Origin: an uncultured Ruminococcus sp.
Lineage (GTDB): Bacteria; Bacillota; Clostridia; Oscillospirales; Ruminococcaceae
Assembly (NCBI GenBank): GCA_947174965.1
Contig: CAMWKY010000056.1
Span: 1-9,914 of the forward strand
DNA length: 9,914 nt
Reading direction: 5' to 3'
The notes under the pieces are model-generated. The model had not been told where the DNA came from, made no database searches, and was given only the letters and a program-made list of their open reading frames with translations. Position 1 is the stretch's first letter; the number at the start of each line of letters is the position of its first letter. Shown here piece after piece: positions 5,695-9,914 of the stretch. Made by a program: the position numbers and the translations under genes.

Positions 5695-7908
5695 TTATTC
5701 AGGAATACTTGAAAGTGTTCCCATGAAAACAGGAATATTTGTTTCTGTATCAATGATAAAGTAAACAAATGGCTTATCCATTACAAGTCTTTCATCAATC
5801 ATTATAGCATTGTCACAAACCTCAACAACAGTCACTGCGGCTGCTTTTGTTCCGCCCTCATCAACATCAATGTGTGTTTTGTGTATTACACGGCTTATAC
5901 AAGTATCTATATCCTCAATCATGCTATGAAAATCAGCATTATCCTGAAAAGCTGTAGGCATACCCATATCAATAAGCGTATCATTAAGAAGTGTGTCAAA
6001 ATCATAGGAGAATTTCGGCATTAATAAACCAATTCTTTTTGCCTTGCGGTTTGTGAGTGTTTTATTAAGTTCCTCTGCTGTCAAGCTTGATATGTATTCA
6101 CTTAATGACATATCTTCGGGCATCAATGCGGCAAAAGCATATTTTCTGTCAGCATAATATTTGTAGAATCCAACTGCATGGTCATCTGAAATAAATTCAC
6201 CGCCACTTGATGTTGACATGAACTGCGCTTTCTGCTGTTGATTGTCGTATGATGTAAATGTTGCTTCTCTTGTTGCATAACTATCAAATTCAACTTCCCA
6301 CTTTGCATCAAATGCAACTGCATTTATAAGGTACATACGGGCAGCATCGGGGATTGAATCAAGAACGTCAGGTATCATTTTATCTGTTTTTTCGTTTACC
6401 CAGTTGTTTATGTCAGTAACAGTTGTATCATCAAACGGGGCAACGTAAAAATCAGCATTATAATAATCAACATTTGTCTGTAAAAAGTCCTTATTTACGT
6501 TCACGCCCTCTTTTGCCCATATTGAATTAGCTGTGTTGAGCTTGCTTTTTTCGTCATTGTGCTGTGAAATTCGCTGTGTGTAGAGGTACTTGTTAAGTCT
6601 GTCTATCGGCATTTCAAGCACGTTTTCCATTTCCTCTTTAGTAGTTCCGTTTGCTCCGTTAGCTGTCATTGCAAGAGCCTGCATTATTGAATACGGTGAA
6701 ACAAGTATGTTTGTATCGTCTTGTACTTCACGCTTAAATATATTGAGTGCAAAATCTGTCTGTCCGATAATAAATTCTTCGTCTGCTTCTGCTCCCTCAA
6801 CTTCTGCCGACTTCATATCAGCAGTAAGGTTTTTTGCAGTATAATCAAGTTCAGGGTCGATATACGGTGGATTGTATTCGGGATTTCTGCGTAATTCCTC
6901 TAACATGAGAATATAGTCGAAAACATCAAGTGCGCCGTCGTTATTCATATCGCCGAGTTGCCATTCTATAAGTTCGCCGTTTCCGAGAAGATAGTTTTTC
7001 ATCATGACAACATCGGCTATATTAAATTTCCAGTCAAGATTAACATCACCTGGCACAAGAACGTCTTGGTCTTCATAGACTTTGTAACCTAATCCATATG
7101 TTTCAGCAAATTTCTGTGCGGTACTTTCAGGAGGTGCAGTTATAACGCAGTCTTTTGTGATGTGCATATAAAGACCGTCCTCAAGTTCGCATACTGGACT
7201 TGCTATTGTGAGATTCTTGATTTTCAGTGGTAATGCGTCCTTTGCTATGAAAGTAACGTTTTCAAACAATACAAGATTTTCAAGTGCAAAGCAGTTGCCG
7301 AATACAGCCTTTTCGAGCTTGTTGATTCTTGACGGAATATTTATCTTTGCAAGTCCCTGACAGTCTGCAAATGCCATTTCTCCAAGAGACTCTACACTTG
7401 CAGGAAGTTCTATTTCAGTAATCTTTCTGCAACCGTAAAATGCACGCACGCCTATACTGTTCAGGTCGTAAGGCATGATAATATTGCCGAGTGACATACA
7501 GTTCATAAATGCTTCGTCTGGAATTATTCTGACATTTTCGGGAATATTTATTTTTTCAAGTGCGGTATTGTATGCAAAAGCCTGTTTGCCGATAGTTGTG
7601 ACAGTAGCGGGAAGTGTGATTGAAGTTACTTTTGAAAGTCCTGCCAAGCCGTGTTCGCCGATTGCAGTAACAGGCAAGCCGTCAATTTCAGCAGGTACTT
7701 TTATTTCTCCCTCTGTCATTGTTGAAGTTGCTGTTATTTCGATATGGTCTGTATACTCCTTGTACTGATAGATGTCATAGATGTCATTGAAAAGTGTTGC
7801 GGTATCGTCTGCAGCTATTGCAGTTCCGCAGATTTCAGGTATAACAGTTGTCATTGGCATTGCAAGGCACAAAGCAAGTGCAGATACTAAAATTTTCTTG
7901 TAATTCAT
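5695..7908 (-). CDS. Secreted LRR-dockerin-serpin protein
   Basis: This 737-residue exported protein joins three modules. A signal peptide (1 to about 33) has a Lys-Lys start, a hydrophobic core and a probable cut after GTAIA. BspA-type leucine-rich repeats (about 62-228) show the recurrent I.LP..V..IG..AF pattern. A dockerin (286-341) has calcium loops DVNLDWKFNIAD (288-299) and DMNNDGALDVFD (320-331). A serpin domain of usual length (about 375-737) follows, with FILVSPYS-like NILVSPYSI (400-408), the hinge DEGGTKAAAVT (683-693) and the KPFVYFI strand (712-718). It should bind a cohesin on a cell-surface scaffold and trap serine or cysteine proteases there. The reactive bond lies around CDNAIM (698-703), so a basic P1 is unlikely. 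GGAGG lies 9 nt before the ATG, and the preceding dockerin gene ends 15 nt upstream, indicating one operon. Domains are firm; the target protease is unknown. Confidence 0.93.
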   Translation of the reverse strand: MNYKKILVSALALCLAMPMTTVIPEICGTAIAADDTATLFNDIYDIYQYKEYTDHIEITATSTMTEGEIKVPAEIDGLPVTAIGEHGLAGLSKVTSITLPATVTTIGKQAFAYNTALEKINIPENVRIIPDEAFMNCMSLGNIIMPYDLNSIGVRAFYGCRKITEIELPASVESLGEMAFADCQGLAKINIPSRINKLEKAVFGNCFALENLVLFENVTFIAKDALPLKIKNLTIASPVCELEDGLYMHITKDCVITAPPESTAQKFAETYGLGYKVYEDQDVLVPGDVNLDWKFNIADVVMMKNYLLGNGELIEWQLGDMNNDGALDVFDYILMLEELRRNPEYNPPYIDPELDYTAKNLTADMKSAEVEGAEADEEFIIGQTDFALNIFKREVQDDTNILVSPYSIMQALAMTANGANGTTKEEMENVLEMPIDRLNKYLYTQRISQHNDEKSKLNTANSIWAKEGVNVNKDFLQTNVDYYNADFYVAPFDDTTVTDINNWVNEKTDKMIPDVLDSIPDAARMYLINAVAFDAKWEVEFDSYATREATFTSYDNQQQKAQFMSTSSGGEFISDDHAVGFYKYYADRKYAFAALMPEDMSLSEYISSLTAEELNKTLTNRKAKRIGLLMPKFSYDFDTLLNDTLIDMGMPTAFQDNADFHSMIEDIDTCISRVIHKTHIDVDEGGTKAAAVTVVEVCDNAIMIDERLVMDKPFVYFIIDTETNIPVFMGTLSSIPE
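7225..7725 (-). repeat. BspA-type leucine-rich repeats inside the serpin protein
   Basis: Roughly seven units of about 23 residues cover residues 62-228. Successive units contain GEIKVPAEIDGLPVTAIG, SITLPATVTTIGKQAF, KINIPENVRIIPDEAF, NIIMPYDLNSIGVRAF, EIELPASVESLGEMAF and KINIPSRINKLEKAVF. This family (LRR_5) usually serves in surface binding to proteins or glycans; here the ligand is unknown. Confidence 0.88.
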
Positions 7909-7923
7909 AATAAAATCCTCCTT

Positions 7924-9819
7924 TTAATATTCAGAAACAACGGTATCAAATGTACGCTCTGTCCAGTCTGAATCAGCTGAATATTTATACTTGATTGTGA
8001 CAGTATCTTCTTTTACAGTGAATGTGTAGTCGCCTTCATCAAAAACACCATCACCCTTAGTATAATCTGTAAGCTGTCCGTCAGTTATCGGGAAATAGTC
8101 CGTTTCAAACTCAATTGTTCCGATATACTCATATCTGCCAAAACGAACCATTCCAACATGATAAAGCTGGTATATATCAGCAACATTTTTTCCGTTGAAC
8201 TGATACTGGTTAATCATAAAAGCACTTCCATAGCACTCAAATATACAGCTTTTTCCGTCATGTTTCGGCATATTATCACTCACATAAATGTCACGTTCAT
8301 AAACATCATAGCCTGAATATTCCTTGTCAACCTCCAAGAAATGTATATAACCGTCTGCTACATCACCGCATGATGTCCATATTGTGCGTGACATTACAAG
8401 AAGATTCTGGTCTTTATCAAATGCAACATCTATGAGTTTATACTCCGCATCAACATTAATATCAATCCAGAAATAAACAGAGTTGTTTTCCCAGTCAAAT
8501 TTTGATGTATCCAGTTGCTTTAAATCGTCCTCTGAAAAATGCTCTGCAAGATATGACTGCAATTCTTCCTCTGTATCAAAGCATTTCGGGTTACTGTCGT
8601 CAATATAAAGTGAAATTCCCAGAGACTGACAACTATCAGCACTATATGACGGAGCATTTACAGTTGTAAGCCAGTTTTTCTCCCTTGTGACCCTTGTTGA
8701 CATATCGTAATATTTCGGCACTACAACCTGATAAAGTTCGATTCCTGAATTTCCTGTAAAATATGTTTCATTAATAAAATGGCGGTCATATTTTAAAGTG
8801 ATTTCATCACGTTCATTTTTTTCTGCTGTAACGGAAGTATAGAAAAAGTCTCTTTCAGATTTGTAGTTCATATCAAGAATAAGGTTGTTGCTTTCAAAAA
8901 ATTCATCATTATATGTATCTTTAAGCGACATCTCAATCCCTGTACGGAATTTACCTGAAATAAGCGTGTTCAGTTGGTCGGTGTTGGTTATAATATCAGG
9001 CTGTTTTGATGTATCAGAGGCATATTTGATGCCCTCAACTGTTACCGCCTTTGTGTAATCGTATTTAACCTGCGATTCAAACGGCTTTTCAACTCTCTGC
9101 CACGTAAAATCACCGTCCGCCCATAAATCCTTTGGTACTGCAACTTCTGCAATATACGGCGGTAAAGGCTCATACCAGTGCAATCCGTATGGGGTTGTAT
9201 CGTAGTATCTGATTACCAGTTTTCCGTCCTCATACTTAATTGACTCAAATTCATATCCTGCTGTACCGGTCATATAATTCAGCAACAGTATATTTTTGCT
9301 GAAAAATTCGTCGTCATAGCGTGCGTACAAATCGTCAAGCACTTCCTGACAAGCTGCATCTATAAATAAGCAGTCTCCGTCAAGTGTCATTACATTATAC
9401 GGTGATAAGTAATATTCAAGGTCTTCAACTGAACGGATAATGCAGTCGCTTGCTGACGGTCTTGCATAGTGTACACCTAACGGGATTGATTGGTCAACCT
9501 GTGTGAATCTGCTTTCGATTTTCACATCATTCTTACTTAAACTGCACCATTCTTCAACACGCTTTCGCAGTTCTATATAATCAAAAACATCAACTTTTTT
9601 ATCATTGTTAAGGTCAACAGTCATAAGACCAAACGTGTTATCAATAGTACCTTTACCCATTAAATACTTCTGCATACATACAAGGTCGGCAATATTGATA
9701 GTCCAGTCAAGGTTGACATCTCCCGGAATAGGCGGTTGAAGAGCTTTTACAGGCATAATGGGCATAGCTGAAAATGCTGTTGTAACTCCAAGTGCAAGCG
9801 CAAACAATTGTTTTTTCAT
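7924..9819 (-). CDS. Secreted N-terminal-dockerin protein with three tandem unknown domains
   Basis: The 631-residue protein has a signal peptide (1 to about 26, cut after PVKA). An N-terminal dockerin (31-93) has loops DVNLDWTINIAD (34-45) and DLNNDKKVDVFD (69-80), so it should be exported and attach to a cohesin. Three related units of about 95-110 residues follow, near 124-232, 273-372 and 410-503. Each begins with a helix of the IIRSVEDLEYYL type and carries an acidic DEFFSKN-like turn before a beta strand. Each ends in a strand such as AEVAVPKD or YQVVVPKY. The remaining tail (504-631) is beta-rich. No glycosidase or peptidase motif was seen. The units faintly resemble PrcB C-terminal-like secreted domains, but this is a guess. 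GGAGGA lies 7 nt before the ATG. It is the first gene of the operon with the serpin, and no good -35 box was found upstream. Confidence 0.87.
   Translation of the reverse strand: MKKQLFALALGVTTAFSAMPIMPVKALQPPIPGDVNLDWTINIADLVCMQKYLMGKGTIDNTFGLMTVDLNNDKKVDVFDYIELRKRVEEWCSLSKNDVKIESRFTQVDQSIPLGVHYARPSASDCIIRSVEDLEYYLSPYNVMTLDGDCLFIDAACQEVLDDLYARYDDEFFSKNILLLNYMTGTAGYEFESIKYEDGKLVIRYYDTTPYGLHWYEPLPPYIAEVAVPKDLWADGDFTWQRVEKPFESQVKYDYTKAVTVEGIKYASDTSKQPDIITNTDQLNTLISGKFRTGIEMSLKDTYNDEFFESNNLILDMNYKSERDFFYTSVTAEKNERDEITLKYDRHFINETYFTGNSGIELYQVVVPKYYDMSTRVTREKNWLTTVNAPSYSADSCQSLGISLYIDDSNPKCFDTEEELQSYLAEHFSEDDLKQLDTSKFDWENNSVYFWIDINVDAEYKLIDVAFDKDQNLLVMSRTIWTSCGDVADGYIHFLEVDKEYSGYDVYERDIYVSDNMPKHDGKSCIFECYGSAFMINQYQFNGKNVADIYQLYHVGMVRFGRYEYIGTIEFETDYFPITDGQLTDYTKGDGVFDEGDYTFTVKEDTVTIKYKYSADSDWTERTFDTVVSEY
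8311..9477 (-). repeat. Three diverged tandem domain copies in the dockerin protein
   Basis: The coding region for residues 115-503 holds three protein-level repeats. Matching anchors are RYDDEFFSKNILLL, TYNDEFFESNNLIL and, more weakly, KFDWENNSVYFWID. Each is preceded by an ...L..L helix (EDLEYYL, DQLNTLI, EELQSYL) and followed by a closing strand (EVAVPKD, QVVVPKY, FLEVDKE). Copies 1 and 2 are most alike; copy 3 has lost the DEFF core. The DNA itself is not obviously repetitive, so the duplication is old. Confidence 0.6.
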
Positions 9820-9914
9820 GATAATTCCTCCTCATAGAAAATTTTTTCTTCTATAATATATAACGGAAAAATTATCATGATGTGCGGAGAATTTTATTAA
9901 TATTATGTAAACAT

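Noticed and set aside
5439..5764. Two overlapping plus-strand open frames across the sigma start and the serpin end
   Set aside because: They lie antisense to two well-supported genes, have no family signature and no good ribosome site.
6590..7768. Plus-strand open frames inside the serpin gene
   Set aside because: Shadows of the serpin protein, with hydrophobic low-complexity translation and no start signals.
9853..9862. A/T-rich -10-like sequence (TATATATTAT on the minus strand) before the first dockerin gene
   Set aside because: No acceptable -35 box at 16-18 nt and several equal registers; the true promoter may lie elsewhere or beyond the window.

Overview
The window looks like chromosomal DNA from a low-GC, fibre-degrading Firmicute, most likely Ruminococcus or a close relative (Oscillospiraceae). 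The main reason is two secreted proteins carrying dockerin modules, the calcium-binding plugs of cellulosomes. One of them is a serpin with leucine-rich repeats, a kind of accessory protein known from cellulosome-forming clostridia. Strong GGAGG ribosome sites and an A/T-rich base composition agree with this. The species cannot be fixed from this sequence.

The left part (1-3770, plus strand) holds four genes. A 4HBT/YbgC-type acyl-CoA thioesterase gene sits behind a near-consensus sigma-70 promoter. Next, with its own extended -10 promoter, is a gene for a short DtxR/MntR-family metal-dependent repressor, followed closely by murL and murD2. The last two overlap by 4 nt, and a strong intrinsic terminator ends the unit. 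MurD2 and MurL together form an alternative route to the D-glutamate residue of peptidoglycan: MurD2 adds L-Glu to UDP-MurNAc-L-Ala, and MurL inverts that residue on the nucleotide-linked peptide. This replaces the usual MurI racemase plus D-Glu-adding MurD.

The right part (3797-9819, minus strand, read from right to left) also holds four genes. First is a secreted protein with an N-terminal dockerin and three tandem copies of an unidentified domain. Fifteen nucleotides later comes a secreted LRR-dockerin-serpin protein. After a 124-nt gap with a terminator-like hairpin come an ECF-type sigma factor and a single-pass membrane protein with a long Thr-rich external stalk, which is probably its anti-sigma factor or sensor. 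The two halves converge on the hairpin at 3733-3767.

The right half reads as a cell-surface module: two dockerin proteins likely to dock on the same scaffold, next to a transmembrane signalling pair that could respond to the cell surface. That link is inferred from position only. No RNA genes, CRISPR arrays, insertion sequences or origins were seen. No stretch longer than 300 bases lacks a gene; the edges (1-107 and 9820-9914) hold only A/T-rich upstream DNA.
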